From contig DATNJB010000084.1 of assembly GCA_035604135.1 (NCBI GenBank), forward strand, positions 34,653 to 98,652: a DNA stretch of 64,000 bases, given 5' to 3'. Both the position numbers and the translations under genes were made by a program. The notes under the pieces were generated by a model. That model saw nothing but the letters and a program-made list of their open reading frames with translations, did no database searches and was not told where the DNA came from. This document shows, piece by piece, positions 36,685 to 45,826 of the stretch. Numbering within the stretch: the first letter of the stretch is position 1; each line of letters opens with the position of its first letter. This DNA is from Poindextera sp035604135. Lineage in GTDB: Bacteria; Pseudomonadota; Alphaproteobacteria; Caulobacterales; Caulobacteraceae.

Positions 36685-37692
36685 CTAGTTGCTGAGCGCG
36701 CTGGCGAGGAAGTGGAGGCTTACGTCCATGCGGTAGTCGACGCCGGTGTGGTTGTCGTCGAACTCCCCGTAGCGGTGGCCGATGCCGAGCTCGTCCAGGC
36801 GGCGATGCAGGCGCCGCGCGCCGTAGACGAGGTTGAACTGGTCGGCCGACCCGCAGTCGATGTAGAGCGCCTTCAGCCGCTTCAGGTTGGCCGCCTGCCG
36901 CTCGACCTTGACCAGCGGATCGTGGTTCAACCAGTTCGCCCAGCGCTCGGGGATGACCTCGCAGGTGTCGAGGGTGACCGGCAGGCGCAGGCCCATGAAC
37001 GCGTCCGGGTCGGGGTCATAGTGGGCGGCCATGGCCAGGATGTTCAGCGCCTTGAACGAGTGCTCCGGCGTCTTGGGCGCGGCCTCGAACTTCTTCCACC
37101 AGGTTTCGGGCGAACCCTCGGCGCGGGCGAGCGCGCGCAGGGTATCAGGCATGTCGGGCAGGTAGCAGAGCTCGAAGGCCATGTCGCCGGAATGGCATGC
37201 GGCGGCCGCCCAGACGTCCGCATGGTCGAGGGCGTGCACGATCGCGCCATAGCCGCCCGAGCTCTTGCCGAAGACGCCGCGACGGCCCTGGCCCCCGCAA
37301 CCGAAGCGGCCCTCGACGGCGGCGAGCAGCTCGGTGGTCAGGAAGTCGGCCCAGCGGCCGGTGGCCGCCGAGTTGATGTACTGGTTGCCGCCGACCCGGG
37401 TGAAGCAGTCGGGGAAGGCCGCGACGACGGGCGGCATCTGGCCCTCGCCGATCAGCCGGTCGAGCCGCTCGGGCACGTTCTCGCGAAAGCCGACCCAGTT
37501 GGTGTGCGCGGGCCCGCCGGCGGTAAAGCCGACAAGGTCGACCAGCAGGGGCAGGCCGGCGCCGTCGCTGCCGGCCGGGACGTAGACGTCGACGACCCGC
37601 GTCGTCGGGTCGCCGAACATGTTCCCCGCGAGCGCCTGGCTGGCAACCATCAGCCGATGCACCGTTCCGGCGGGATGAGCGGTCTTTCTCAT
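36685..37692 (-). CDS. Putative esterase (D family alpha/beta hydrolase)
   Basis: A 335-residue protein of the putative-esterase group related to feruloyl esterases and S-formylglutathione hydrolase. The strand-turn VVDVYVPAGSDGAGLPLLVDLVGF leads to the nucleophile elbow GVFGKSSGGYGAIVHA, with Ser in GKSSGG, an acidic residue near LYIDCGSADQF, and the His in FDDNHTGVDYRMD. No signal peptide is seen from the ATG at 37692; the upstream frame would add residues opposite a divergent gene. Reaction is ester hydrolysis of unknown substrate. It is divergent from the DUF6629 membrane protein. Confidence 0.87.
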   Translation of the reverse strand: MRKTAHPAGTVHRLMVASQALAGNMFGDPTTRVVDVYVPAGSDGAGLPLLVDLVGFTAGGPAHTNWVGFRENVPERLDRLIGEGQMPPVVAAFPDCFTRVGGNQYINSAATGRWADFLTTELLAAVEGRFGCGGQGRRGVFGKSSGGYGAIVHALDHADVWAAAACHSGDMAFELCYLPDMPDTLRALARAEGSPETWWKKFEAAPKTPEHSFKALNILAMAAHYDPDPDAFMGLRLPVTLDTCEVIPERWANWLNHDPLVKVERQAANLKRLKALYIDCGSADQFNLVYGARRLHRRLDELGIGHRYGEFDDNHTGVDYRMDVSLHFLASALSN

Positions 37693-37886
37693 GGGCGTGC
37701 GGTCTCCAATCTGGCCGGAGATCAGCGCCGGAGCGGGTGCGAGCGTCAAGCCTCGCGATCCCGATCCCAGACGCCGGGTCCGCAGCGTGCTATGCTGTGC
37801 GATCGCCTATGGCGCTGGAAGGCGGGTCGGTCTTTCGCGAACCCAACGACCGGGCGTCTTCGGCCGCCGCCCTGGACCAGGGATCC

Positions 37887-38570
37887 ATGTGTTTCTCGGC
37901 GGTCGCCAGCTTTTCCACCGGCGGCCTGACCGGGGTCATCGGCGTGGTCGCGCTGAGCCGCGTCACGCAACGCCGCGAGCTCCCCCTGGCGGCCATGCCG
38001 CTGATGTTCGGGCTGCAGCAGGCGATCGAAGGCAGCCTCTGGCTCGTGCTTCCGACAGCGCCGCGCGGGCCGCTGGAGGGCATGCTCGCACTGATGTTCA
38101 TGCTGCTCGCCCAGGTGGTCTGGCCGGTCTACGCGCCGCTGGCGGCGCTCTCGCTGGAGCCCGAGAGGGGGCGACGGCGGCTGATGCTCGCGTGCCTGGC
38201 CGTCGGCGCCGCCATCTCCGGCTTTCTGCTCTGGCGACTGCTCAGCGGCCCCCACGAGGCGGCGATCGTAAACCGCTGCATCGTCTATCGCACGCGCGGC
38301 GGACAGCCGCTGCTGATCGGGGCGCTCTATCTCTGCGCGACCAGCCTGCCGCTCATCCTCTCGTCACGGCGAACGATCGTTGCGCTCGGCGCCATCACGC
38401 TGGCCGGCTGCGTCATCGCCTACATCTTCTACTGGGAGGCCTTCCAGTCGGTCTGGTGCTTCTTCGCCGGCGTCGCCAGCGCCGTCATCCTCGGCCACTT
38501 CGTCTGGATCCGACCGGCGCGCCTCCGCGCCGCCCTGGCGGCCGCATGTGCGCTGCGGCCCGGCGTCTGA
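37887..38570 (+). CDS. DUF6629-type membrane protein
   Basis: A 227-residue membrane protein with about seven hydrophobic helices. The opening MCFSAVASFSTGGLTGVIGV is the signature start of a family I know as DUF6629, found in many bacteria with no function assigned. It further has LPLMFGLQQAIEGSLWL and a Tyr/Trp-rich IFYWEAFQSVWCFFAG. ATG at 37887 is chosen because the family begins MCFSA. The TGA stop is part of a 15-bp palindrome that also contains the stop of the convergent gene. Confidence 0.83.
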   Translation: MCFSAVASFSTGGLTGVIGVVALSRVTQRRELPLAAMPLMFGLQQAIEGSLWLVLPTAPRGPLEGMLALMFMLLAQVVWPVYAPLAALSLEPERGRRRLMLACLAVGAAISGFLLWRLLSGPHEAAIVNRCIVYRTRGGQPLLIGALYLCATSLPLILSSRRTIVALGAITLAGCVIAYIFYWEAFQSVWCFFAGVASAVILGHFVWIRPARLRAALAAACALRPGV

Positions 38571-38582
38571 CCCGCCGGGTCA
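38568..38582. terminator. Palindrome that contains both convergent stop codons
   Basis: TGACCCG-C-CGGGTCA is a perfect palindrome; its first three bases are the TGA of the DUF6629 gene and its last three are the TGA of the convergent gene on the minus strand. The stem is short and has no T-run, so termination is doubtful. Confidence 0.4.
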
Positions 38583-39965
38583 CCCGTCTGGCGCGGTGAT
38601 CGGGCGGGCGTCTTCCCAGGCGTAGGGCAGGAGGTCGGGAGCGACCTGCACCTCAGTGGTGAACTTGAAGGGGTATCTGCCGGCGCCTGAAAAGACGAGC
38701 TCGACGAAGTAGGCGGTGAAGCCCTCGGCCGGCGTCGCGACCTGGCCGACCCAGGTCCCGTCGCGCTGGCGCGCGAGTGGGGTCGCGGTGAAGGCCTGCT
38801 CGCCGATCGTGTCGACCCGGAAGTCGCGCGCCGTCGGGTTGGTCCCCTGCCAGAGGGTGACCTCGAGCGGCGCCTCTTTCGCGCTGACGACGATCGCTCC
38901 GTCCGCGCGCACGCGCCAGGAATAGGCCGGCAGCGGCGCCTCGTTCAGCACCGCATCGTAGAAGGAGGAGATGCTCTTGATGATGTCGGTCCCCGCCGTC
39001 GAGTGGCGGCTGTTCGGCAACATGCGCAGCCGCTTGACCGCCGGCAGCTTGGCGTAGGAATAGCGGGTGGCGTCGGGTGGAAAGAACTCGTCGCCGACCG
39101 CGTTGATGACCAGCTTGGGCATCTTCATCGAGGGCAGGGCGCGGTAGGCGAGCGGATCCTCGATGCGACGGATGGCCCTGATGCCGGGATGGCCGATCAT
39201 CCCCGGCGTTATGCCGTGCTCGACATAGTCTTTGATCGCCGGCGAGAAGTAGCCCATCGCCCGCCAGTGGTGGCGGGTGACGGCGTCCGGGTCGAGCACG
39301 TTGATGACGATCGGGATGATGGCGGCGACGCGCGGATCGAGCGCGCCGATCAGCCAGGTGGTCCAGCCGCGCTTGGAGCCGCCGGCGACGACGAAACGGC
39401 GGATGGCGCGGGCGCCCCCGCCCTCGCTCGCCATGAACTCCTGGACCGCGGTCATGGCGGCGGCGGCGCTTTTGACCATCGGCAGCCGCACGAGCTGCTC
39501 CGGATCGCGCGACTTGGCGAACTTGACCTGCTGGCGGGCGATGAGGGCGTCCTCGACCAGCGGCTCGTTCGGCCGCTCGGGGAAGGTCAGCGGCTGGTTC
39601 GGGACGTCGTTCAGCTGGGCGACGATGGAGCGGGTCTCGACCGCAAGCCGGCCGAAGCCGGCGGGCGCCTCGGTCGGCGCCGCATCGCCGTGCTCGCCGC
39701 CGGTGATGTAGAGGAAGGCGGTGTCGTGCACGACCTCGTCGGGGACGATGACCGTTAGCCAGTGCTCCCAAACCGGCCGGTCGACCGCCGCGGGCGTGAG
39801 CCAGGTCTGCGAGGTCATCCTGAGCACCGCACCCGAATATCCCGGCCCGTCGATCGCGCCGACCACCCGCCAGCCGAACGCGGGTTCGGGCCTGGCCAGA
39901 TAGTCGGCGAGCGGCGTCTTCGAGCCCTTCAAGCCGGCCGCGCGCTTAGAGACCCTGGCGTCCAA
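38580..39965 (-). CDS. PhoPQ-activated (PqaA)-like alpha/beta hydrolase
   Basis: A 461-residue protein of the PhoPQ-activated pathogenicity-related family. The signature VVAGGSKRGWTTWLIGALDPRV carries the presumed nucleophile Ser, followed by AIIPIVINVLDPDAVTRHHW and LVINAVGDEFFPPDATRYS, with Asp, and RHSTAG with His. The C-terminal part is a beta-rich domain (ISWRV-like, TLWQGTNPTARDFR). The family is secreted in enterobacteria, but I see no signal peptide here. TTG at 39965 is the start, with GGAGGAG seven bases upstream. Its function is unknown; an esterase activity is likely. Confidence 0.85.
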   Translation of the reverse strand: MDARVSKRAAGLKGSKTPLADYLARPEPAFGWRVVGAIDGPGYSGAVLRMTSQTWLTPAAVDRPVWEHWLTVIVPDEVVHDTAFLYITGGEHGDAAPTEAPAGFGRLAVETRSIVAQLNDVPNQPLTFPERPNEPLVEDALIARQQVKFAKSRDPEQLVRLPMVKSAAAAMTAVQEFMASEGGGARAIRRFVVAGGSKRGWTTWLIGALDPRVAAIIPIVINVLDPDAVTRHHWRAMGYFSPAIKDYVEHGITPGMIGHPGIRAIRRIEDPLAYRALPSMKMPKLVINAVGDEFFPPDATRYSYAKLPAVKRLRMLPNSRHSTAGTDIIKSISSFYDAVLNEAPLPAYSWRVRADGAIVVSAKEAPLEVTLWQGTNPTARDFRVDTIGEQAFTATPLARQRDGTWVGQVATPAEGFTAYFVELVFSGAGRYPFKFTTEVQVAPDLLPYAWEDARPITAPDG

Positions 39966-40076
39966 GGCGCTACTCCTCCGATTGTCCTTCTTGTCTGCCT
40001 CGCATCTAACCGCCGTTCACAGGCCCGCGCCAGGGTGATAGGCGCCACCAAAGCCCGTCAGACGGAGGCCTGAAGC

Positions 40077-41255
40077 GTGACCGACTTCGATCCCTACACC
40101 ATCGCCGCGCGTTTCGGCGCCGGCGAGACGGACGCCCAGCCGATCGCGCCGCCGATCTACCAGAGCTCGACCTTCTGGTCGGCGGATGCCGACGCGTTCC
40201 TGGAGTCGGCGACGAAAGCCCGCCACACCGGCTTCTACACGCGCTACGGCAACCCGACGGTTCGGCTGTTCGAGGACGCGGTCGCGCAACTCGAAGGGGG
40301 CGAAGCGGCGATGGCGTTCGGGTCCGGCATGGCGGCCACGACAGGCGCGGTCCTGAGCCTCGCCGCGCCCGGCGGGCACGTGGTCGCGCAATCGTCGCTC
40401 TACGCCGGCGTGACCAGTCTGCTGCGCGACATCGCTCCCCGATTCGGCGTCAGCGTCGATTTCTTCGAGCAGACGGACGTCGAGGCCTTCGCCGCTGCGC
40501 TGAAACCCGAGACGAAGCTGGTCGTGCTCGAGAGCCCGGCCAATCCGCTGCTCGGCGTCACCGACATCGCCAGCATCGCGGCGCATGCCAAGGCGAACGG
40601 CGAGGCGGTGGTCATGGTGGACAACACCATCGCCACACCGATCAACCAGCGGCCGCTGATGCTCGGCGCGGATCTCGTGATGCACAGCGCGACCAAGGCG
40701 CTGGGCGGGCACGCAGACCTCCTCGGCGGCGTGCTCGTGGGATCGACCGCGCTGATCGAGCGGATCTGGCACACCGCCTATCTTTTCGGCGCGGTGTTCG
40801 ATCCGTTCGCGGCCTGGCTGGCGCTGCGGGGCTTGCGCACCCTGCCAATGCGGGTCGAGCGGCACAATCGGACGGCGCTCGCCGTCGCCGAGCGCCTTGA
40901 GCGCCATCCGCGCGTCGCCGCGGTGCACTATCCCGGCCTCCGCTCGCACCCGCAGCACAATCTGGCCGCCCATCAGCTCAAGCCGGGGGCGGGCAGCCTG
41001 CTGAGCTTCGAGGTGGCCGACGGGCTCGCGGCCGCCGAGACGGTGCTCTCCAGCCTGGAGATCGCGCACCGCTCAGCAAGCTTCGGTTCCTTCTCTTCGC
41101 TGGCCGTGCACCCGGCGGCCATGTGGGCCGCGTCGATGAACGAGGCCGAGTTGGTCGCCGCCGGCGTCGCCCCGGGCCTCATCCGCCTCGGCGTCGGCTT
41201 CGAGGACCCGGACGTGATCGCCGGCGACATCGAACGGGGGCTGGCGAAGCTATGA
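40077..41255 (+). CDS. Trans-sulfuration PLP enzyme (cystathionine/methionine lyase-synthase type)
   Basis: A 392-residue Cys/Met-metabolism PLP enzyme. Motifs include PIYQSSTF, the phosphate/PLP site FYTRYGNPTVRLFEDAVAQLEGG and AMAFGSGMAA, and the Schiff-base Lys in MHSATKALGGHADLLGG. The family covers cystathionine gamma-synthase, beta/gamma-lyase and O-acetylhomoserine sulfhydrylase; which one is not clear from sequence alone. GTG at 40077 has GGAGG nine bases upstream. The downstream acetyltransferase overlaps by ATGA, so the two are one operon. Confidence 0.9.
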   Translation: MTDFDPYTIAARFGAGETDAQPIAPPIYQSSTFWSADADAFLESATKARHTGFYTRYGNPTVRLFEDAVAQLEGGEAAMAFGSGMAATTGAVLSLAAPGGHVVAQSSLYAGVTSLLRDIAPRFGVSVDFFEQTDVEAFAAALKPETKLVVLESPANPLLGVTDIASIAAHAKANGEAVVMVDNTIATPINQRPLMLGADLVMHSATKALGGHADLLGGVLVGSTALIERIWHTAYLFGAVFDPFAAWLALRGLRTLPMRVERHNRTALAVAERLERHPRVAAVHYPGLRSHPQHNLAAHQLKPGAGSLLSFEVADGLAAAETVLSSLEIAHRSASFGSFSSLAVHPAAMWAASMNEAELVAAGVAPGLIRLGVGFEDPDVIAGDIERGLAKL

Positions 41256-41716
41256 GTGTGGCGATTCAGGTTCGCGAGGCCCGGCCCGACGACTTCGAAC
41301 GGTGGCTGCCGCCGTGGGAGGGCTACAACGCCTTCTACGAGCGCGTCGGGCCGACAGCCGTACCGGAGGCGATGACGCGGACGACCTGGGGACGGTTCTT
41401 CGACGCCTACGAGCCGATGCACGCGCTGGTCGCCGAAACCGACGAGCGCCGGCTGGTCGGGCTCGTCCACTACCTGTTCCACCGACACACGGTGATGGTC
41501 GGGCCGATCTGTTATCTGCAGGACCTGTTCACCGCCGCCGACGCGCGCGGTGAGGGCGTCGGCCGGGCGCTGATCGAGGCGGTTTACGCCCGCGCCAAGG
41601 CCGCCGGCTCGTCCCGCGTCTACTGGCAGACCCACGAGACCAACGCCACCGCGCGGCGGCTCTACGACGACGTGGCGACCAACTCGGGCTTCATCGTCTA
41701 CCGAAGGGAGCTGTAG
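41252..41716 (+). CDS. GNAT family N-acetyltransferase
   Basis: A 154-residue GNAT-fold protein. It starts IQVREARPDDFERWLPPWEGYN; the acetyl-CoA loop is DARGEGVGRALIEAVYARAK, and the closing SRVYWQTHETNATARRLYDDV with GFIVYRREL is typical of the family. It transfers an acyl group from acyl-CoA to an amine; the acceptor is not known. Its start overlaps the stop of the PLP enzyme as ATGA, so the two are co-expressed, and an amino-acid-related substrate is plausible. Confidence 0.88.
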   Translation: MSVAIQVREARPDDFERWLPPWEGYNAFYERVGPTAVPEAMTRTTWGRFFDAYEPMHALVAETDERRLVGLVHYLFHRHTVMVGPICYLQDLFTAADARGEGVGRALIEAVYARAKAAGSSRVYWQTHETNATARRLYDDVATNSGFIVYRREL

Positions 41717-41748
41717 CACCGGACCTCAGCGCCGGGCGCGACCGCATG

Positions 41749-41770
41749 TCCGCTATGCGCCAATAGCGGT
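41749..41770. repeat. TCCGCT/AGCGG palindromic repeat, copy 1
   Basis: TCCGCTA (41749-41755) and TAGCGGT (41764-41770) pair around an eight-base loop. It lies between the acetyltransferase stop and the convergent flavin oxidase stop. It belongs to a family also seen at 43703-43788, 54985-55008, 59091-59106, 61852-61920 and 62294-62317. Confidence 0.65.
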
Positions 41771-41821
41771 GATAGGTCGTGCGCCCGAAGCCGGACTTGC
41801 GCCCGCGCGCGGAAGGCAGGA

Positions 41822-43591
41822 CTACGCCACCCGCGTGAACCCGTCCGCGCTCCATGCCTCGCTGCCGACGCCGTGGTGGACAGTGAACAGTCCGTCGGGG
41901 TCGTAGCGGCGCTTTATGCGGGCAAGGCGCGGGTAGTGAGGGCCCCAGAAGGCCGTCTGCCACCCCTCCTGAAAGTAGTCGCACTCGTTGACGTAGGCGC
42001 CGGTATTGGGAGCGGCGACGCGCAGCGCCGTCATGGCGGCTTGCACGCGAGCCGCTTGGGCGTGAGCGGCGACGAGTTCGGGCGAGCCGCCGAAATAGAG
42101 CGAGGGACCGTTGGCGGCGATGATGGCTAGGGCGAAGGCGGAGAGGACATCCGGATTTGTGGCGGTGTCGCGCGTGGCGTCGATGGCGGCTGCGGGCGCG
42201 CCGGCGAGTCCTTTGTTGAAGTGGAAGCTGACCGGCCAATGGCGGCTGGCGGCGAACCAGGCGTCCACGAGCCGGCTCTGGTTTTGCGCGTCAAGCAGAG
42301 AGGCGGGCATCCAAGCGGACGTGTAGGCGTGCCAGAACGCGCCCACCTCTTCCGTGGCGCCGGCCCACCAGAAGTCCGTTGGCGCGGCCCCAGGGCGAGA
42401 GTCGGAGACGATAACGCCCGGCACAAGGCGCATGAGGTCGGCGTTCCAGATTAGCTTGGCCGGCACAGCGGCGACGCTGAGGGAATTCTGGCCGATGTAG
42501 TCGGTGGAATTGGCGTTCGCGAAGTCGATCAGCGGCTTCCACGCCGCGCGGGCCTGGTCCTGCGTCAGGCCCTGAAACACCATTGAGACGTCGAGAACAT
42601 TGTCCGGCTCCGCGCGCACCTGTTCGCCCCAGTGAGGATTGAAGAGGCTGGTCGCATAGAAATCGACGAAGCGTGCGAGGAGGAGGCGATAAGCCGCGTC
42701 GGAGCGGGCATGGAGGGTGAGGTTCACGGTTCCGAAGGTCTCGGGGAGTTCGTGGGTGGCGAGCGTCAGCCGCGTAACGACGCCGAACGCGCCTCCCCCG
42801 CCGCCCTTCAGCGCCCAGAAGAGATCGGGCTCGCGCGCCTGGTTGACGACGCGGATTTTGCCGTCGGCGGTGACGATCTCGGCCTCCAAGAGGCTGGCGG
42901 CGCCCGTGCCGAATCCCTTGGAGAAGCTGCCAAAGCCGCCGCCCTGCACCAAGCCCGCGACGCCCACCGTGGTGCAGCCGCCGCCTTGGACATAGCGGCC
43001 GGCGCCGACAGTCACAGCCTGATAAGCGTGCAGCCACATGCAGCCCGCGCCCACGGAGACGGCCGAGACGGGCGCGGCGCTGGACCCTGCCGGAGTGAAG
43101 GCGTCGTGGATGGTGACGGTGTCCATCCGCCGCGTCCAGATCAGCAGAGAGTCTGGTGCGTTGGAGGTCCCCAGGTAGCTATGACCGCGGCCTTTGATGA
43201 CCAGGCGCAGGTTGTGGGCGCGCGCGAACCCGACCGCGGCGGCGACATCCTGCGCGTTCTCAGCGGTGACGACGTAGGCGCTGGGCGATGAGCGCCATGC
43301 GTCCAACCAACCGGAGCTCTCGGTAAGGGCCGGCTGATCGGCGATGTAGAATGGATTGGAGAGAAGCTTTACCGCGTCATACGCGTCGAGTTTGGGCGGG
43401 GTGGTGACGGGCGAGAGATGGCCGTTGGTCGCTTGGTTGAGCACGGCCCAGTCGGCGTCGGCGGGCCAGCCGGGCTGGCCGGGGCGCACGCGCGCCGCGG
43501 CGGCTTCGGCCGCGGCTCGCTGGGGCGGGAGACCAAGGGCGGCGGCTCCGGTCATCGCGAGGCCGGCGCCCAGGAGTTGGCGGCGTTTCAT
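41822..43591 (-). CDS. Tat-exported FAD-linked oxidase (BBE type)
   Basis: A 589-residue flavoprotein oxidase of the berberine-bridge-enzyme-like type. The start MKRRQLLGAGLAMTGAAALG has a twin-Arg motif only in part (RR with LLG), followed by a hydrophobic run and an AAA cleavage site, so Tat or Sec export is likely. The FAD domain has GRGHSYLGTSNAPDSLLIW, where the His would bind FAD covalently, VQGGGCTTVGVAG and LKGGGGGAFGVVTRL. The C-terminal BBE segment is YVNECDYFQEGWQTAFWGPHY. It probably oxidises sugars or aromatic alcohols in the periplasm. Members of the TCCGCT repeat flank it on both sides. Confidence 0.9.
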   Translation of the reverse strand: MKRRQLLGAGLAMTGAAALGLPPQRAAAEAAAARVRPGQPGWPADADWAVLNQATNGHLSPVTTPPKLDAYDAVKLLSNPFYIADQPALTESSGWLDAWRSSPSAYVVTAENAQDVAAAVGFARAHNLRLVIKGRGHSYLGTSNAPDSLLIWTRRMDTVTIHDAFTPAGSSAAPVSAVSVGAGCMWLHAYQAVTVGAGRYVQGGGCTTVGVAGLVQGGGFGSFSKGFGTGAASLLEAEIVTADGKIRVVNQAREPDLFWALKGGGGGAFGVVTRLTLATHELPETFGTVNLTLHARSDAAYRLLLARFVDFYATSLFNPHWGEQVRAEPDNVLDVSMVFQGLTQDQARAAWKPLIDFANANSTDYIGQNSLSVAAVPAKLIWNADLMRLVPGVIVSDSRPGAAPTDFWWAGATEEVGAFWHAYTSAWMPASLLDAQNQSRLVDAWFAASRHWPVSFHFNKGLAGAPAAAIDATRDTATNPDVLSAFALAIIAANGPSLYFGGSPELVAAHAQAARVQAAMTALRVAAPNTGAYVNECDYFQEGWQTAFWGPHYPRLARIKRRYDPDGLFTVHHGVGSEAWSADGFTRVA

Positions 43592-43702
43592 CGTGTTCTC
43601 CGTGGCAAGCTCTCCAAAGGACGATTGTCACAGATGGAATCCGACAGGGCCGCGTGGGCGGTCCTCCGTCAGGTTCGCCCGAGCCTACTATCACGAACGG
43701 GG

Positions 43703-43788
43703 ATGACCGCTTTGGGTCGATAGCGGTCACCGGTGCCATGCCGGAGAGCGGACGCTCGTTATGACCGCTTTGAGTCACTAGCGGTCAT
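43703..43788. repeat. TCCGCT-family repeats, copies 2 and 3
   Basis: Two hairpin units: ATGACCGCT (43703-43711) with AGCGGTCAC (43722-43730), and ATGACCGCT (43761-43769) with AGCGGTCAT (43780-43788), each with a 10-base TTGRGTCxxT loop. They lie between two minus-strand genes and are nearly identical to each other. Confidence 0.75.
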
Positions 43789-43813
43789 TCCCGGAAGGCT
43801 CGCGGGGGAGCGA

Positions 43814-45016
43814 TTAATACAGCAAGAACGCCTGCCGCTCCTCCTCCCAGGCCGCCTCGTCCGGCTTGGTCAGGGCGTCCAGGTCTGCGGGGGTGGCGGC
43901 GGGATCGTCGACCCATTCGCGGAGCAGCGGGCCACCGTTGATCACGTCGATGGCGAGGCGGTCGGTGACGTATTCGTACGCGAAGGCGCGCCAGAGCGGG
44001 TAGTCGGGCTGAAGCGCGCGGATCGCCTTGAACGCCAGCGCCTGCAGCCGCCAGGGCTGGAACGCCGCGTGGTCGTAGACCGGGCCTTCGGTCACGATCT
44101 GCACGCCGTTGCACAGCTGACCCGCATGCTTGTGGAAGGTGGGCTCGAACCAGCAATCGCGGAGCGCGCAACCGCCAAGCCACCGCGGCGAGAGCGCCCG
44201 CATGTGCTCGATCACCGCGCGCGCGTCGATATCGGGCGCACCGAACAGCTCGAGCGGCCGGGTCGTGCCGCGGCCTTCCGACAGGGTCGCGCCCTCGAGC
44301 ATCACCGTGCCGGCGTAGGCGCGGGCCATGAACAGGTTGGGGGCGTTGGGGCTGGGGTTGATCCAGGCCCGCTCGCCCAGCGGCCAGCCGAAGCCGGGAG
44401 ACGCATCTGGCCGCCAGCCCTCGAGTTCGATCACCCGGTAGTCGATGTCGAGGTTGAGCGTCTTCGCGAACCAGCGACCCAGCTCGCCGAGCGTCAACCC
44501 GTGGCGCATCGTAAGCGGCCCGGCGCCGACGAAGCTCTCCTGGCCCGGGCGGAGCCTGAGGCCTTCGATCGGCCGCCCGACCGGGTTGGGCCGGTCGAGC
44601 ACCCAGACGGACCTGCCGTGCCGGGCCGCCGCTTGGAGCACGTACTTGAGCGTGGTGACGAAGGTATAGATGCGGCAACCGATGTCCTGCAGGTCGACCA
44701 GGATCACGTCGAAGCTCTGCATCATCGCATCGGTGGGCGCGCGCACCTCGCCGTAGAGACTGAACACGGGAATGCCGTGCACGGCGTCGCGATCGTCCGC
44801 CGTCTCGACCATGTTGTCCTGCTTGTCGCCGCGCAGCCCATGCTGCGGCCCGAACGCCGCGGTCAGCTCGATCTGCGGGCAGGCGGCGAGCGCATCGAGC
44901 GTGTGGGTCAGGTCGGCGGTGAGGGAGGCGGGATGCGCCAGCAGCGCCACGCGCCGGCCCGCGAGCGGCGCCCGAAGCGCCGGATCTTCCACCAGCCGAT
45001 CGATCCCGAACTTCAT
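43814..45016 (-). CDS. NamZ-like exo-beta-N-acetylmuramidase (DUF1343)
   Basis: A 400-residue DUF1343 protein. It has the family opening FGIDRLVEDPALRAPLAGRRVALLAHPASL, then AAFGPQHGLRGDKQDNM, IPVFSLYGEVRAPTDAMM, VILVDLQDIGCRIYTFVTTLKYVL and VLDRPNPVGRPIEGLRL, then SEGRGTTRPLELFGAPDI. NamZ enzymes remove MurNAc from the non-reducing end of peptidoglycan fragments, allowing recycling or use of muropeptides. No signal peptide is seen at ATG 45016, so a cytoplasmic role is suggested here; many homologues are exported. A DOMON-like protein gene is 31 bases upstream in the same direction. Confidence 0.9.
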   Translation of the reverse strand: MKFGIDRLVEDPALRAPLAGRRVALLAHPASLTADLTHTLDALAACPQIELTAAFGPQHGLRGDKQDNMVETADDRDAVHGIPVFSLYGEVRAPTDAMMQSFDVILVDLQDIGCRIYTFVTTLKYVLQAAARHGRSVWVLDRPNPVGRPIEGLRLRPGQESFVGAGPLTMRHGLTLGELGRWFAKTLNLDIDYRVIELEGWRPDASPGFGWPLGERAWINPSPNAPNLFMARAYAGTVMLEGATLSEGRGTTRPLELFGAPDIDARAVIEHMRALSPRWLGGCALRDCWFEPTFHKHAGQLCNGVQIVTEGPVYDHAAFQPWRLQALAFKAIRALQPDYPLWRAFAYEYVTDRLAIDVINGGPLLREWVDDPAATPADLDALTKPDEAAWEEERQAFLLY

Positions 45017-45047
45017 GGACCCGTTTGTACGCGGATTCGGCTGGCGG

Positions 45048-45581
45048 TCAGGCCGCAAGCTCAAGGACGAACCCTGCCGGATCGTGGAACTCCGGCTGCG
45101 GCCGGGGGTGGGCAAGCGCCCAGTAGGAGACGTGACCATCCGCCTCCTCGATGACCGCGGTCAGGCCAAGGCGCCAGACGGGAGCGGCGGCGAGATCGGG
45201 CAGGGCGGCGGAGACGGCGAGCTCGAGACGGGCGGCGTCCTTGGTCACCGCGATCGGTGCTGGAACGACGTCCACGGCATCGCGCATGCCTTCGCGGTAG
45301 CGGTCGAAGCGGTAGGTCGCCCAGCGTCCCGAGGACGCGAAGTTGAACTCGACGTAGGCGTCGCCAGGCCCAGGCAGGACAAAGGCCTCGAAGCAGGTGC
45401 GCTTCCACAGGTCGTCGGTGCGCAGCGGCTCGGACGCTGCCGGGACGTAGAGACGTCCGACGTCGCCGGCGACGGCGTAGGCGAGGCTGAGCACACCGGG
45501 CGCCGGACGCCGTGCATCGACAGAGACGGCGATTCCAGCGCCACAGCGGGACGTCGGATGGAGCTGCAGGGCCCGGGTCAT
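45048..45581 (-). CDS. DOMON-like domain protein
   Basis: A 177-residue beta-rich protein. The sequence LWKRTCFEAFVLPGPGDAYVEFNFASSGRWATYRFDRYREGM matches the DOMON-like family found in proteobacteria, whose members may bind sugars or haem. No signal peptide is visible. It lies 15 bases after a small membrane protein gene and upstream of the NamZ-like gene. The start MTRALQLHPTSRCG is the only in-frame ATG that fits the fold. Function is not known. Confidence 0.83.
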   Translation of the reverse strand: MTRALQLHPTSRCGAGIAVSVDARRPAPGVLSLAYAVAGDVGRLYVPAASEPLRTDDLWKRTCFEAFVLPGPGDAYVEFNFASSGRWATYRFDRYREGMRDAVDVVPAPIAVTKDAARLELAVSAALPDLAAAPVWRLGLTAVIEEADGHVSYWALAHPRPQPEFHDPAGFVLELAA

Positions 45582-45596
45582 GCCGGACCGATAGCA

Positions 45597-45812
45597 CTAG
45601 AACGGCCAGATTGCGTGGAGCGGGGCGAGCGCCGTGACGACGCTGTGGATCCGGTCGAGCAGTCCGCCGGCGGCGACGAGCACGGCCGATGGCTCGCGCG
45701 CCATGATCTCGCGCACGGTCGTTGCGGCGCCGATCAGGCCGCCGGCGACGCCGATGACCGGGTAGAGGACGCCGGCCAGGAGCGCGTTCAAGCGGGATGC
45801 GAGATCGCTCAT
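45597..45812 (-). CDS. Small membrane protein, unknown function
   Basis: A 71-residue protein with one long hydrophobic, glycine-rich segment (LLAGVLYPVIGVAGGLIGAATTV) and a second weaker one near the C terminus (PSAVLVAAGGLLDRIHSVVTAL). It lies 14 bases after the ABC-2 permease gene and in the same direction, so it may be part of that operon. No family is recognised. Confidence 0.65.
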   Translation of the reverse strand: MSDLASRLNALLAGVLYPVIGVAGGLIGAATTVREIMAREPSAVLVAAGGLLDRIHSVVTALAPLHAIWPF

Positions 45813-45826
45813 CTCAGCCTCTCAGG

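Noticed and set aside
39966..40076. Possible SAM riboswitch before the trans-sulfuration gene
   Set aside because: I compared it by eye with the alphaproteobacterial SAM-II pattern and found neither its pseudoknot elements nor its conserved core.
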